In this document: piece after piece, positions 24,201-36,769 of the stretch | How positions within the stretch are numbered: the first letter of the stretch is position 1 | Layout of the letters: every line of letters starts with the position of its first letter | NCBI GenBank assembly: GCA_965153355.1 | Contig: OZ231128.1 | Coordinates: 3,286,001 to 3,350,000 of the forward strand | Source of the DNA: Flaccisagitta enflata | Taxonomy: Eukaryota; Chaetognatha; Sagittoidea; Aphragmophora | Direction of reading: 5' to 3' | DNA length: 64,000 nt | Notes under the pieces: model-generated | Databases searched by the model: none | What the model saw: the letters and a program-made list of their open reading frames with translations, nothing else | Told to the model about the DNA's origin: nothing | Position numbers and translations under genes: made by a program

Positions 24201-25639
24201 ACTCCTCAAGCGCAACATTAAGACAAGTCTTAAACATGTACTCGATTAACCCAACGAAATTCCAGGAAAATCCAAAGCTGATTTCCGCATGAGTGATCCT
24301 TCCATATTTCAGGCTAAAAAGGATGCGAAATTCCTCCCTAATCACTATGAGCTTTGAAAAGGTGCGCTCTAATTACATTTTAGTTCACCCAATGACATCA
24401 GTTCATGCTTAGCAAAAAAATACTAGATAAAAGAGAGGACATAACAAATATATCTGAGGCTAATTTACATGATTGAGTAAAAAGAAATCAGGCTCGTTCT
24501 CAGCTTAAACTCAAAAGCGCAATCGCGCGCATTGGATTTATCTTTGCATTCTGATTACTGAGGATTCAAAGCTACCGCCAATGGGCAAAGCGCGCAACTC
24601 TAGAGAACCGGTGAACTTTTGTGAATCTCTATATTTTCTATGTATTTTACATAGTGTTTTTATCATTATTTGTATACTAAACACAATTTCGAAATAATTT
24701 TTTTTGCAGACATGAACCTTACAGGGTTAGTAGAAGTGGAAAACAGCACTATTGTAGTAGGTTTTTAAAAGTCGTGTCCATTACTTATTTCCCATCACGG
24801 CGCTCTGTGGCTCATGGATATCGAGTAGCTAAGACAATCCTGAGTTCGTGATTGACAAAAAACGGAAAGAGTAAAATTTCTCGATGGAAAAAAATTGAAA
24901 GGAGCATTTTTTTCAATTTGTGATTTTTTTCTTTAATCTTTTGCCATTTCTAAATGAATGAAGCTACAATGTCCTGCAACGTCGCGTTTTGAAGATTTTT
25001 TGCGGAGCTTTTAAACAGTCATGGATTTTTTGTAGTTCAGGCCAATAGTTGACCAGAAACTAGTAAAAGAAGTTGTCTATATTTTTCTTTACCATGGTTA
25101 GTTAACTGGATAATGTTGTTTACTTTAAACTCCCGTAGCTCCCAAAGTAAAAAACGCAAATACAAAAAATTGGTGACATAATAAAAACTGCACTTCAAGA
25201 TCTATTCAGACCTTTTTTCAGAATTGGAATAGCTTTTCTAGGAGAAAAGTTATGTCGATTCTTTAAACCTCAAAACGCGTGAAACACCCTGTAATGCCGA
25301 TGCTTTCCTTGAAATTATGACTTCTAGATGTTCTTTCAACCGCAAAGCAGAAATCAATTCCGTGACTTGGTCAGTGTAACAAAGCCAGGGCACCACTACC
25401 CGTGACAACATAGTCACAACATCAGGACAAGTTGCTTTTTATAGGTACAATCGTTATCTTAAACTGAAAATTAATTTTTGAACGCTTAATCGAGGTTTTA
25501 CCGGACCGGTAACTTTTTCTGACAAAATGAATCTTTAACCTCTTTTCCTACTGCAACTGGGGTTTCTTGCATGAAAATTTTGGTGAAAACATCAGTCGTT
25601 AAAAACCGGTATCATTTTACTGAGATGAAGAAGTACATA

Positions 25640-25770
25640 GGAGAAGGAGAAAATCCCCAATATGTGTGAAAGCATAGGTCATTGATCCCTTCGGGGCCGC
25701 TGCCCTCCTCCCCCTCAACTTCAACCACAACCTACTTAAGCAGGGCATGGGTACCACTGACCATCTAACG
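25640..25770 (+). mobile_element. Family B copy 3, right end
   Basis: Reverse complement of the left end: GATCCCTTCGGGGCCGCTGC, then CAGGGCATGGGTACC and GACCATCTAACGC. It pairs with 17881, with the family C element between. Confidence 0.75.
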
Positions 25771-26017
25771 CTGTAACAAGAAAATCTCTCAACACAATCT
25801 TGGGGGTTTCCTCCCAATTTCTTTATCTCTTCTCGTATATTTTCTTGTATCTAAAGAGGATGTTTCTGTTGGGTATCTCTTGGCCTTGTTTTGAGACCTT
25901 GAGAGTATGCCTACAATAGTTCACTTTGCATGAATATACCTTGAAATATTGGCCACACCCATTTTTTTGCAAATTTATTGGACATGATAGTTATCAGTTT
26001 TTCTTTCCTTGTCTCAG

Positions 26018-26928
26018 GTTTAACGAATCTGCCCAAATTGCCACCTGAATCCACCTTGCAACAACTCTATGTTCGAAGATGTGCCATTCAATCCATGGAC
26101 CCCTCCTTCATCCAAAGCAACAAGTATCTGAATTTCAGTCAAAACAAAATCAAACACCTTCCAGCTGAGGTAATAGAAGCTTTCTTTCCTCATACAGAAA
26201 AATGTCATGCTTCTCTCATTGTGAGGGGATTCCATTTGGACATGAGTTACAATGATATTCAAGTTCTACCAAGAGAACACATAGTCAGCTATTTGACTGC
26301 GGGAGGGATGCTGACTAGGAAAACAGAGACAGAAACAGAAACAGAAACAGAAAACACCATTGCAACCATCATTTTCGACCACAACCCCCTAACTTACGTT
26401 CCATACTACATTTTTGTTCAAGGGGAGGATGAAGTTTTGAAATTCTTAAAGCTGTTTTCTCCTGATGAGATGCATGTTCCCAATCAAACTAGTATCATGC
26501 TCATTGGCGACACAATGGAAGGAAAGACTTCCCTTGGGCGCACGTTGGAAAAAAACAATCCACAAGCCAGAGATATCCTCGCCACAGATGATGAGCAAGA
26601 AGGAAAGATTGGCGATGAAGATAGAACAGAAGCTTTTGAGTCGTATAGTTGTCAGGTAGAGGATGTGGAAGTGAATCTGACTGATATTGGTGGGCATGAT
26701 GATTACAATCTTGTATTGCCCTTGCTGGGTAGGAATCACGGTTTATCTGTAATGGTTGTTAGCTGCCTAACTTTGCTTTCAAAGGATGAGAAGACAGTAA
26801 CGGGCATTGTCAGAGGATGGATTCAAAAAGTCACCGATGCTGCGACAGGTGCTGCCATATTGCCCGTAATCACAAAAACCGATCTGATACATTCTGGTGA
26901 TGATGATGATGATGATGATGACGATGAC

Positions 26929-26966
<38 letters not shown>

Positions 26967-26973
26967 CGCTGAC

Positions 26974-27009
<36 letters not shown>

Positions 27010-30000
27010 CAAAAGTCGGAGCAAATCTTGAAATGTATGAACATTTTAAAAAAGACGCTGAAAGGAATAAAGGATGAAATGGAGAAAAATTACAAATCAA
27101 TGTTAGATTCACTCCGCCAAAAAAAGGAATCCATTGAAAAGCGGGTAGATTCTGAAGATCCGGAGGACCCAGCCACACTTGTTATATACAAAAAACAGAT
27201 ACAAAAACTGGAGCATTTGTTGTATTTCATGCCCAAATTCAATGAAGATTTGATGATTGGTTTCAGTTCCAAAACCGGAGAGGCATACATGCCTATTGTG
27301 GCCCAATATGGGATGCTGGTCAGATGGCCCGATATAGTATCTGTTCAAAAGGTCCCACATGGCTTGAAAAAGCTACAGGTGAACATTCATGTGGCAATTG
27401 GCAGACAACATAGGATCGCAGTTCCTAAATCATGGAAGTCTGTTTATGAAAGGATCATGGACAAAAACCGCGACAAATTATTCATCACTTTGGATAGTGT
27501 TGAGCAAGAAATGAAGATGCCTCTAGAGGATGCTACAGATCAGTCATACAATAAATCATACAGTTTGAATTTTGCAGATAGTAGCGAGGTAAAAGATGCA
27601 TCAACTAAAGTGCAGTCAAGTATGGGTGATGAAAGTGTGTATGACAGTCCCACAAATACCAAAAGTTCAAAAAAGATAAAGAGCAAAAAAGTGGAGTTCA
27701 CATCCGAGGAATATCCATGGCAAACAACAAAGATGCTGGAGGCATATTCAGCCATGGGGTTGATAATCTGGGGATCTGAAGGACGTCGCCGGCAGACTGT
27801 TTTCCACCAAATTCAACCACTTGCATCACTCATGAAAAGTCTGACCAATCACAAAATGAATGAGGTGGTTGGCTGCTACTCTAAAGCAGCATATCAAGCT
27901 GATCTGGCTAAATGCAGTCATGTCGCCGCATTTTTTTCAGAGGGAAAAATTCCGCTAAAGTTTGTAAAAATTTTGTTTTCTAAATGCTCTAACAATAAAA
28001 CAAAGAGTATCTCCAATGAGTATTCAAACCCAAATTTTTTTGACCCCGAGAACATACTTCAGTGCGATGAAGCTGCTTTTTTAGCTTTCATATCCACGTT
28101 GAAACAGATCAACATACTCTCAGTCATCTATGATCGTGTACTTGATGAGGAGGTTTGCGTCATTCCATTTTTTGCCAAACTTAAGGCAAACAGAAAATCA
28201 GCAGCCAAGGAGGATCTTGGAGATCATTTAACTATGACATATGAATTGGAGGATAGCGTATCATTGAATATGATTTCCCAAATTTCAGTGAGTGTCTCAG
28301 AGTCTTGTGTCAGTATGACCAAATTGACTAAGGCTGAAAACGATCTTGAAGTCATTTGTAACAAAGGTGTTGACATCATCAAGTTTGAGCCATACAATAT
28401 ATTCATCGGCCAAATCTCATCAGAGTCAGACAACAACTCTACAAAGATGATTAACATCACTCTATCAGTTACCAAAAAACGTCCGGTTGGAACTCAATGG
28501 TTGGTCCTTCTTTGTGCCGTTTTTGGTATACAAGACTTGTTGTCAACCAAATTGTTCACTTCTTACATCAAATGCCCAAATTGTGAAAATAGTTTCTTTT
28601 TCCGCTTTGAATGGAACGATGAAGAAGACAGTGCCTATGATATTGTGAGAGAGAAAAAATGCAAATGCTCTTTTGCGAAACCTCCAACATATGTTGACAG
28701 AATCTTCAAGAGCCCCTTTTTGCAAGACATGCTCTTAAACAAAACAACTGCCGGTTCTATTGCCATGAAAAATCTTTGGCAAGTCCTCATGAAAGAGGCA
28801 TCTCCAATAGAATGGCAGGTGTTGAAAAGTCACCCTGCACTTCTTAAAGAAGACCAGCAAATGATTCTTATCAGGAAAACGCGCGAGCTTTTGCAGATTC
28901 CTGACAAAACTACAAGTCCAGATGAGTATGAAGAATATGCAAGGAGACGAGAAATCATGGAAAGCAACCGTTTTTTGGTTTCTCAGAAAGGAAAGTGGAA
29001 AGAAGTTACAAATTGTTATCGAGTAAAATGTCATGTACCTTATATGAATGCACGGAATAAAGAGAGAGGCGACATTGCAAGTGCACAGGCGACTGCCAAC
29101 AAGCAAGTGATGGCAGTGGAGGGTACAATTCCTTCAAGCATTGTAGGTATTGAAAAGGTGATCTCAGCTGCAATGAAAGGGAACGCATTTGCACACGCCA
29201 GTGCCAAAAGTTCCCACAATAGCCCTGAGGCTGATGATGGAACAATTTCAGCAGAGGAAGATAGGGAAGAAAGTGACGGAGCAAGTGCATTGACAACCAA
29301 AAAGCCTCCTACAGGCTCTGGTTTGACAGAGAAAGGCGAAGAGATGAACGCAGTTGAAGCAGAGGGATCAAATGCAGCGGATGAGCTCTGCTTTGATGTA
29401 AAAAGGATGACCAAGGAGGTTCGGGACATCTTTTGCCATGAAAAGGCTGTTGATTATGATATGGCTAAAGATGTTAGCACTGATTTACCATGGCTCTGCA
29501 TGCACTGTTTTATGGTGCAACAGCTTGAAATAATCCCCGAGGCAAAATTGAAAACATTTGCAGAGGCTTATAGAAAAATGGAAACATGTCAATGTGAGGA
29601 AGCAATCAAGAGCGCAGATTACCAAAAACCAGATTCCTTGTTTGTCAAAGTGCACTGCCAAGAGTCAGACTTAATTAAAGAAATTGAGTTTTGGAACTGC
29701 GATGACAAATTTCAAGGTCTTCTAGCAAAAGCTCTTGGCACTTCCACAGTCAGTAGCTCAAAAAAGAAACCAACAAGAAGGTATTTTCTTTGCTATCAGG
29801 ATGACACAAACAAAAAGGATATCAGGGTAACTGATAACCTCAATAATTTTCATGATCTTGAAATCTATCTAAGAAAGAATGAATATGATGATTCATTCAG
29901 ACTTGATCCAAACATCACACACAAATTCAGCTTGCAGAGTGAAGATTTTGCCCCACCATCAGATGAAAAACCAAGACGGACAACGCCAAAGAGGCCAAAA

Positions 30001-30520
30001 AAGAAAGATGATGGAGATACTGAAGACAGTTTTGAATTTGATGGCCTTTCAGGAATGTTTGAAGAAAATACAGATGAGTCAGATTCAAGCAGTGAAGAAC
30101 AGATTGATAGCCAAGATATAGATAATTTGGGAGCTAATGAGCGCCCTGAATCTATCACTCACCCACAAAATGAGGCAGAAATTGCAAATATGCTCACAAA
30201 AACAAATCCAATGGAAACAGATGATTCAGATGCAGAGTCAAGCAGTGAAGTACAATCGAATGGTCAATATATGGATCCAATTGGCCCTAATGAGTGTCCT
30301 GAATCTATCACTCACTCAAAAGATGAGGTGGTAATAAGTCCATTGGATACAGATGATTATGATCCAGATTCAAGCAGTGAAGTGAAAACCAATGGTCAAA
30401 ACATGGACTCAATTGGTTTTAAAGAGTGCCCTAAATCTATCACTATCTCAAAAGATGAGGTGGAAAATGAGAAAACAAGTCAATTGGAGATGGAAAAATC
30501 CCATTTTCTTTCCACTACAG
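26018..30520 (+). CDS. ROCO protein, exon 2: LRR, Roc GTPase, COR, novel C-terminal region
   Basis: Large exon (about 1501 codons) of a predicted 2145-residue ROCO protein, a Ras-like GTPase scaffold related to LRRK/MFHAS1 in architecture. LRRs: LTNLPKLP and YLNFSQNKIKHLPAEV. Roc (residues about 740-1010): P-loop GDTMEGKTS near 748, switch II LTDIGGHDD near 807, TKTD near 870, SSKTGE near 1000. A poly-Asp insertion of about 37 residues (26897-27009, GAT/GAC repeats) sits between the TKTD and SSKTGE motifs. COR (about 1015-1200): VPKSWKSVYERI and GLIIWG followed by VFHQIQPLASLMKSL. Further on, CPNCENSFFFRF and KCKCSF look like a zinc-binding knuckle. The end carries three acidic repeats of about 44 residues with SSSEV and CPESITHSKDEV. 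No kinase or death domain is seen. Donor ACAG|GTTGGA, phase 1. Confidence 0.9.
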
Positions 30521-30597
30521 GTTGGAAACATGCCAATCATATTGCTTTTCAACTTGATATTAGCTATTTGAGAGCTTGCTTTAGGAAATATTCATGT

Positions 30598-30801
30598 TTT
30601 TTAGTCGCGTGCTACGCGACTTTACACCCCGCTTTGTCCGTCCGTCGGTCCGTCAGTCCGTCGGTCCGTCACACTTTACTTTTTTGGCGTTTACGGGTTT
30701 TTTGGCAATACCGCTCCTGCCCAAATGCTCCACTGACCTCTAATATGGCCCCTGCCCACCCGCACGCGACTGGGGTAGCCGTGTATCCGGCCTTGTTATT
30801 T
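30598..30801 (-). mobile_element. Family A element in ROCO intron 2
   Basis: Full-length copy: TTTTTAGTCGCGTGCTACGC, a GTCC/GGTC tract, CACACTTTACTTTTTTGG, and the end GGGGTAGCCGTGTATCCGGC. It starts 77 bp after the donor. Confidence 0.9.
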
Positions 30802-31232
30802 AGAAATGTACCTTACTTTAACTAGATTACATCTGTGTTAGTACCCTCAAAACAGTACTTCCAACCTTGATGATAGGAAAAATAAAGTTTTTTTGCAACA
30901 TATAGAATTCATTGGTTACACGGGCATCATTCTTAAGTGGCAATTACTTTTCAGCTTTTTCTCAGAGATGCCTCATTTTGAATCATTTCGAATCAATTTT
31001 CCCTTAAAGTTTTATGACGTTTTTTGTATCAAAATAGTTTTTGTTTTTTGTTAACTTAATGTATCAGCGGTTGAAGAGCTAAAAGTAAAAGTAAAGAAAA
31101 TAACCATTTTTTTAGCTTGATCTTCCTGATATCGCTCTATTTTTAAATGATTAAAGCTTAGGGTGCCAGGTTGGTCTCATGTGGAAGATAATTAGACATA
31201 GTTATTTGATGCTTCTTTGGTTTGATTAGTTG

Positions 31233-31263
<31 letters not shown>

Positions 31264-31550
31264 CTTTATGCCCCAAAAATCAGTTCTTACGTGAAAAACT
31301 CATAGCAAAGTAGGTTTTTGTTATATTTCTTTAGATTTCTTTGTTCAAACGTGCCCAATTTCAAAAACTACATCAAATCATCTTTTATTTGAGAACAATT
31401 TGGCATTAGTAGCTCAAACCGTTCAGCAATGCCAATGGGAGCAAGTCAAGGAAAAGCTGTCTCATCAACAAGGAGAATTATTTTTCATCATATGGGCGTA
31501 ATAGGTAGGGAATCATGGGCAGCAGCTGCTGCCCTTTTTACTCGGTATTT

Positions 31551-31552
<2 letters not shown>

Positions 31553-31618
<66 letters not shown>
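31553..31618 (+). repeat. (GA)n microsatellite
   Basis: About 33 GA units inside ROCO intron 2. Confidence 0.95.
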
Positions 31619-31621
<3 letters not shown>

Positions 31622-32276
31622 TGCATACCCTCTTCAATTAATCGCCCACAGACATGGTTACTTTGCTAGTGTCAGTACTTCCACCAGTACATTAGTAATC
31701 TTTGATTGTTACTTTTGTAAGATATTTTGTGTATGCAGTCAAGCTGATAGTTTTGTCAGGTAAGCATCTTTTTTTATTTGTCTTTGATAAAGAATAGTTG
31801 TGAGCAATCCGGAGTAAACACCATTGAAAGCTTGCAAGGCTTTCATCCTTTGCAAATTGGAGAATTCTGGCCTCCTTTTGTAAGGGCGATGTTGTTTCAA
31901 CTTTCATATAGGTAAAAGAGAAATTTGACATAGTTTTTATTGGGACGCAGATTTTGGCTTGCTACCCCAAAAAATTTTGGCCCAAAAAGGCCAATCGCTG
32001 AAATTACATAAATTTCTTCAAATTTGTGCTGTAGACAAACTATCAGACCAAGAATGATGAAATTTTGACCGAAAAAGTCAAACATAGCCCTTTAAAGGAA
32101 AAGAACAGTAAATTCAGACAAGTGAGATGATTCGACTTTAAATGAAAGCTTAACATTTTTTGCTATTTGAGATTGATGAACCTGTTCTATGGATTGATTA
32201 TTGAGTTCCCTCCCTGCATAACATTATGCATGTAAAAACATAATGTCAAATACCATCTGCTTGTATAATATTTCAG

Positions 32277-32458
32277 GAGAGGACAAAACTGGTGCTGACA
32301 CTTTTTTGGCTTCTGGTGCTGATACAGAAGCTGATACAGAATCTGATACAGAAGCTTATACAGAAGCTGATACAGAAGCTGATACTTTTGCTGATATTGG
32401 CCATGTATCATCGGGTTCCATGCAGACAAACAAAGAAGCAGAACTCCCAGAGAGCTGA
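32277..32458 (+). CDS. ROCO protein, terminal exon
   Basis: Acceptor ATATTTCAG, entered in phase 1; the split codon becomes Gly (G|GA). It encodes GEDKTGADTFLASG, then an ADTE-type repeat (TGATACAGAAGC 12-bp unit, about five times) and a short end HVSSGSMQTNKEAELPES before TGA at 32456. The acidic, Thr/Glu-rich composition continues the acidic repeats at the end of exon 2, and the phase fits exactly. With exon 1 (minus one base) and exon 2 the total is 2146 codons including the stop. Confidence 0.75.
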
Positions 32459-32763
32459 ATGGCGCCGTTGGCCATTCTCTCATTTTATCGGTCGTTTCTC
32501 ATATTATTTTTATTGGTCTCAGATATTCTCTCTCCCTGCGCTGATTTTGAATTTGCTTTAATCTGATCAAAATCGTTCTTGGAAATCGTTTCTCTCCTGA
32601 AATTAGCTTCACGTATTTAGACAGATAGATGATTAGATATATGTATGATGCGAAATTTATTGTAACAATTGGGATTGAATACTTCAGCATTTTAAATTTA
32701 GGGATGACATAAGATATTTTGAGAGTGCTGTTTCAGGAAGGAGAGAGTCTCCGTTACTTGCTA

Positions 32764-32971
32764 TTTTTAGTCGCGTGCTACGCGACTCTACACCCCGCTT
32801 TGTCGGTCCGTCCGTCCGTCGGTCCGTCCGTCCGTCGGTCCGTCACACTTTACTTTTTTTGGGTTTTTGCGGTTTTTGGCCTCACTGCTCCTGCCCAAAT
32901 GATCTGGTGACCTTAATTTCTGCCCCTGCCCACCCGCACGCGACTGGGGTAGCCGTGTATCCGGCCTTGTT
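32764..32971 (-). mobile_element. Family A element
   Basis: Full-length copy in - orientation, 305 bp after the ROCO stop. Ends: TTTTTAGTCGCGTGCTACGC and GTGTATCCGGCCTTGTT. 32459-32763 is otherwise empty. Confidence 0.9.
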
Positions 32972-33106
32972 GGTATATGAGGAGTGTGAGAAGAAACCCT
33001 AATGGATATGGTCTCCGTTGGCTCGCTGTATTCATCGGGCGTTTTCTTTTGATCTGCATAATTCAAGTTTAGACAGGAATTGGTGACCCTTTTCTAAATG
33101 ATACTA

Positions 33107-33355
33107 AGGGGGCATTTCTAGTCAGAGACAGAGTCAGAGACAACCGAGTTTTAAAAGGGCTACTCGGTCGCTCGGAGATAGAGACAGATAGAGGGAGACG
33201 GAGGGAGATAGAAACAGATAGAGGGAGACGGAGGGAGATAGAGATAGATAGAGGGAGACCGAGGGAGAGAGAGATAGATAGAGAGAGACGGAGGGAGATA
33301 AAGATAGACGGAGATGGAGGGAGATAGAGACAGTTAGATAGAGACAGAGGGAGAT
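33107..33355 (+). mobile_element. Truncated family D MITE running into an AGATAGAGGGAG repeat
   Basis: Starts like other D copies (GGGGGCATTTCTAGTCAGAG, then CTACTCGGTCGCTCGG) but breaks at about 33172 into GATAGAGGGAGACGGAGG repeats, which run to about 33350. 33356-33740 has no feature. Confidence 0.6.
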
Positions 33356-33744
33356 AGGCAAAAAATAGTAGTCTTTTATCAAAAATGGCATAAAGATATA
33401 ACTATGAAAAAAAAAATATGCTCTGTTAATGATAAACATTTCTTTGAGTTCATGTGCATTCGATTGATTTAGATTTATTATATGAATTAGAAGGAGAATG
33501 GCATATGTCAATTTATGCGTTTAGTAGCAATGATAAATAATTATCTTCTGGACATTTATGAGAAATTTCATGAAGTTCGGTTGATGTTAAGACACATAAA
33601 ATGCATTATAAAACTTTAAAATTTAAAAAGATAAATCTTGATGGAAGTAAAATAATTAAGAGAACTTATGGGATTTTACATTTTGTTAAACTATACTTCC
33701 CCACAAATTGTCATGCTTAAAAGATAGATAACCGTAGCAAAAAA

Positions 33745-34318
33745 AAACGGAACAAATTGTTTTGATGATTTTTGCTAAAGTGATCACTCTAACCATAGAA
33801 AATCCATGACCGTTTGAAAGCCCTGCAAAAGATCTTTCATATGCGACGTTGCTTGTCATTCTAGCTTTATCCGTTTAGAAATGGCGTAAGAATGACTGAA
33901 AAGATTGCCATATTCAATTTGCGGTCAGATTGAATAAAAAAGTTTTGAAAAAATAGTGGTCCACTTTAGTAAGCTCTAACTTTTAAACGGTTTGAGATAC
34001 AGATCTGGGATTGGTCTAGAATGAAAGAAAATTGAAAAATCTTTAAATCTATAAATTACACTAAGAAAAAAGTTCAAATTATTATTTTGCTGTCTTTTTT
34101 TATAAAATGACAAAGAGGAACAACTTCTACGACTTCAACTTTTACATTCATGACCACCTCTTCTTTATTGCTGTCTCGTTACTTAACGAATAAAGACAGA
34201 ACAGCCAGCATGGTCTCATTTTGAAGATCTTTCACAGAGCTTTCAAACGGTCATGGATTTTGCTATATTTTTCTCATTGGATGCTTTTGAATCTTTAAAA
34301 AACATTTTGTTCCGTTTT
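33745..34318. mobile_element. Family C element, short copy (574 bp)
   Basis: Ends ACGGAACAAATTGTTTT and AAAACATTTTGTTCCGT face each other. The inner arms share ATCCATGACCGTTTGAAAGC and its complement. The arm sequence matches blocks of the 6.8-kb element at 18448-25293, so this is a small internal-deletion relative. It ends flush against a family B element at 34321. Confidence 0.75.
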
Positions 34319-34320
34319 TT

Positions 34321-34765
34321 GGGCAGCGGCCCCGAAGGGGTCGATGACCTATGCTTTCACACATATGGGGGATTTTCTCCTTCTTCTTCTTCTCCTCCTA
34401 CGTCCCCCCCCTCAAATCCCAGTCTCGAGGACCAAATTCCGGTCTCGAGGCTCAAATCCCAGTTTTGAGGCCCACATCCCAGCCTCAAGGCCCAAATCCT
34501 AGCCTCAAGGCCTAAATCCTAGCCTGGAGGCCCGGATTTCAGTCTTGAGGCCCAAATCTCCCAGCCTCCAATGTAATCTCAGCCAAGAGGCCCAGATCTG
34601 GCCGTGAGGCCCAAAGCTCAGGAGCGAGGGAGAAAATTCCCTTGTGTGTGGCCTAGGTCATCGGCCCAGCCAAGGAATGCTTCCCTGCTCCCCCTCAACC
34701 TGTACACAACCTGCACTTGGGCGGGGCACCGGGTACCGCTGACCATCTAACGCTTTTGCGACTAT
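34321..34765 (+). mobile_element. Family B element, copy 4
   Basis: Left GGGCAGCGGCCCCGAAGGGG, a TCGAGGCCCAAATCCCAG-like minisatellite inside, and a diverged right end followed by GGGCACCGGGTACCGCTGACC. 34766-35845 has no supported gene. Confidence 0.8.
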
Positions 34766-35846
34766 TTTTGCTACCGTCATTGGAGGAGTTATGACCAAAA
34801 AACCAAATCACAACAATATGCAAATGAGCTTTTGGCGAAAATTGCTAAAACCACATGAACATCAAATTTCTATTGAAATCATGGCTAGTAATCATCATAA
34901 AAGTATGAAAATTGGTAAGGAAGTGTGCTTTGGTAAGATCTAACATTCCTTGATCTTTTTTGGTGTTTTCTTTTTCATCAAAACTTAATTTTTTACACTT
35001 TAAAGTTTTAAAATGCATTTTAAGTTTCTTAACTTCAATGGAACTTCATGAAACTTCTCATAAATGTTCAGCAGATGATTATTTATAAATAGAAGGCCAT
35101 ATTTTTTCTTCAGAGTTGCATCTTTGTACAGTTTTTAGCAAAAAAACCATCATTTTTGGCAAAAAAAAAAGTGCTTCTAATTTTTTTGGCTCGCAATCGA
35201 GTAAAATGAAGTTGATATTCTTGATCTACACCTTTTTTAGGGCTTGTGTGCAAAAAAAAATAGGGACGGTTCCTTTTTTTTGTTTCAAAACTCTTAAAAT
35301 TGAGCTTTTGGTCCAGCGGAAACTTGACCGAACATGAATGCAATTTTTGCAATAAAATATGTATCATAATATACCTTATTGATTTGTTTAACATCATATT
35401 TCATTTTTATTCTCATAAAATTTTCTATTTTGAACTCTGTTGACAAATTTTGCCTTCAGATGCTCACCGTCTTATGTTGTTTGCCAATCAACTAATACTA
35501 GTGAATACAACAACCAAATCTGGCGTTTTCTATTACTTGACCCTCGCGGATCATTTGTTTTGAAGGTGGCCTGTTGCCAATTCTCTACATGATGATCAGC
35601 GCTCCTCATGACTATGTCCACTAGTTAAAAACAAAAAACCCTGCCAAAACATCATCAGGGCGGGGACTAGCATGACACTTTTGAGATGCATGAGTTGCCG
35701 CGTTCAAACCTGTCTTTGTTTGCCTTCTGTTATGATGGGAAGTATTTTTTAAAAATCGATCTTTACTTCTGCCCTCATGGCTAAAAAGTGCAAATTTCTG
35801 GTCAATGTGAAATCAGGTGAGATAATGATTTCTGAGCATTATAACA

Positions 35847-35913
35847 TCTGCCCACCAACACAACGGCGTCTGCCCACCAACACAACGGCGTCTGCCCACC
35901 AACATGACAGCAT
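35847..35913 (+). repeat. 22-bp tandem, three copies
   Basis: CTGCCCACCAACACAACGGC plus GT, three times; the last copy is diverged (ATGACAGCAT). Family A-like GCTCCTGCCC words follow it. Confidence 0.85.
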
Positions 35914-35999
35914 CCAGCTTACCAAATCACTGCTCCTGCCCCCTGCGTTATAGCTCCTGCCCACGCCCTTCCCGTGAGCACGGTGTTTCCGGCCCACAA

Positions 36000-36382
<383 letters not shown>

Positions 36383-36769
36383 TGTTACATCAGCCGCATT
36401 CAATAAGGTAGGGGAACACTAGAATGAAATGACAGATACCTAAGGGCTGCGGCAGTGATTTTTTGACACACGAAAAAGTGATATATTAGTTCAAAAGAAG
36501 CAAATAATGAGAATCCAATCATTGCAACGTTTTCAAGTTTCAGGCCATGGTCTAAAATTCTTTTTCCCGTTATCATTTTGTCGTAAGCCCATAACCAAAT
36601 CCAATGCGTAAATTTGGTAATTTTGAATTAATTAGAGCCAAGTTTGTTGATATTTTTAGAGATGATACTAAAGCAAACGCCATGCATATCGAAACAGTCC
36701 AATCCAAATCTGAGAGAGAGAAAAAAACAGAATTAGGAAAGTATACATGCCGCTTAGCTCAATCAACTC

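Larger units (their letters stand above)
18448..25293. mobile_element. Family C long-TIR element, 6.8 kb (copy 1)
   Basis: Left end TA|CAGGGTGTTTCACGCG and right end CGCGTGAAACACCCTG|TA are inverted repeats. Homology continues inward for about 380 bp (18448-18830 versus 24920-25293): TTTGAGGTTTAAAGAATC, GATCTTGAAGTGCAGTTTTT and CGTTTAGAAATGGCAGAAG-like blocks appear in both arms. TA flanks on both sides suggest a Tc1/mariner-like target. The interior carries the 71-bp satellite, a family A copy and a retroelement-like ORF fragment. No transposase was recognised, so this may be a composite of nested insertions. Confidence 0.7.
17635..26017 (+). other. ROCO intron 1 (8.4 kb), repeat-filled
   Basis: Defined by matching phase-1 boundaries: AAAA|GTATAT at 17635 and TTTCCTTGTCTCAG| ending at 26017. 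The junction restores an LRR reading VFLDENK-S-LTNLPKLP. It opens with a (GTT)n array (17662-17738) and CTTT repeats (17760-17840). Most of the rest is family B copy 3, split by a 6.8-kb long-TIR element. 25820-26005 holds nothing notable. Confidence 0.75.
30521..32276 (+). other. ROCO intron 2
   Basis: Phase 1 at both ends (CTACAG|GTTGGA and ATAATATTTCAG|GA). It contains a family A element at 30598, a T-run (31230-31259) and a GA array. The frame of exon 2 reads on into the family A element as far as 30825, which is a chance extension. Confidence 0.8.

Noticed and set aside
30521-30825. Exon 2 frame of the ROCO gene continued to its stop at 30825
   Set aside because: The last 75 codons translate a family A element; a phase-1 donor at 30521 joins an exon with matching composition at 32277.
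32788-33066. Recurrent Ser/Val/Pro or Thr/Asp/Gly/Arg frames at family A copies
   Set aside because: The same pseudo-peptides occur at every family A copy in either direction and come from the GGAC tract.
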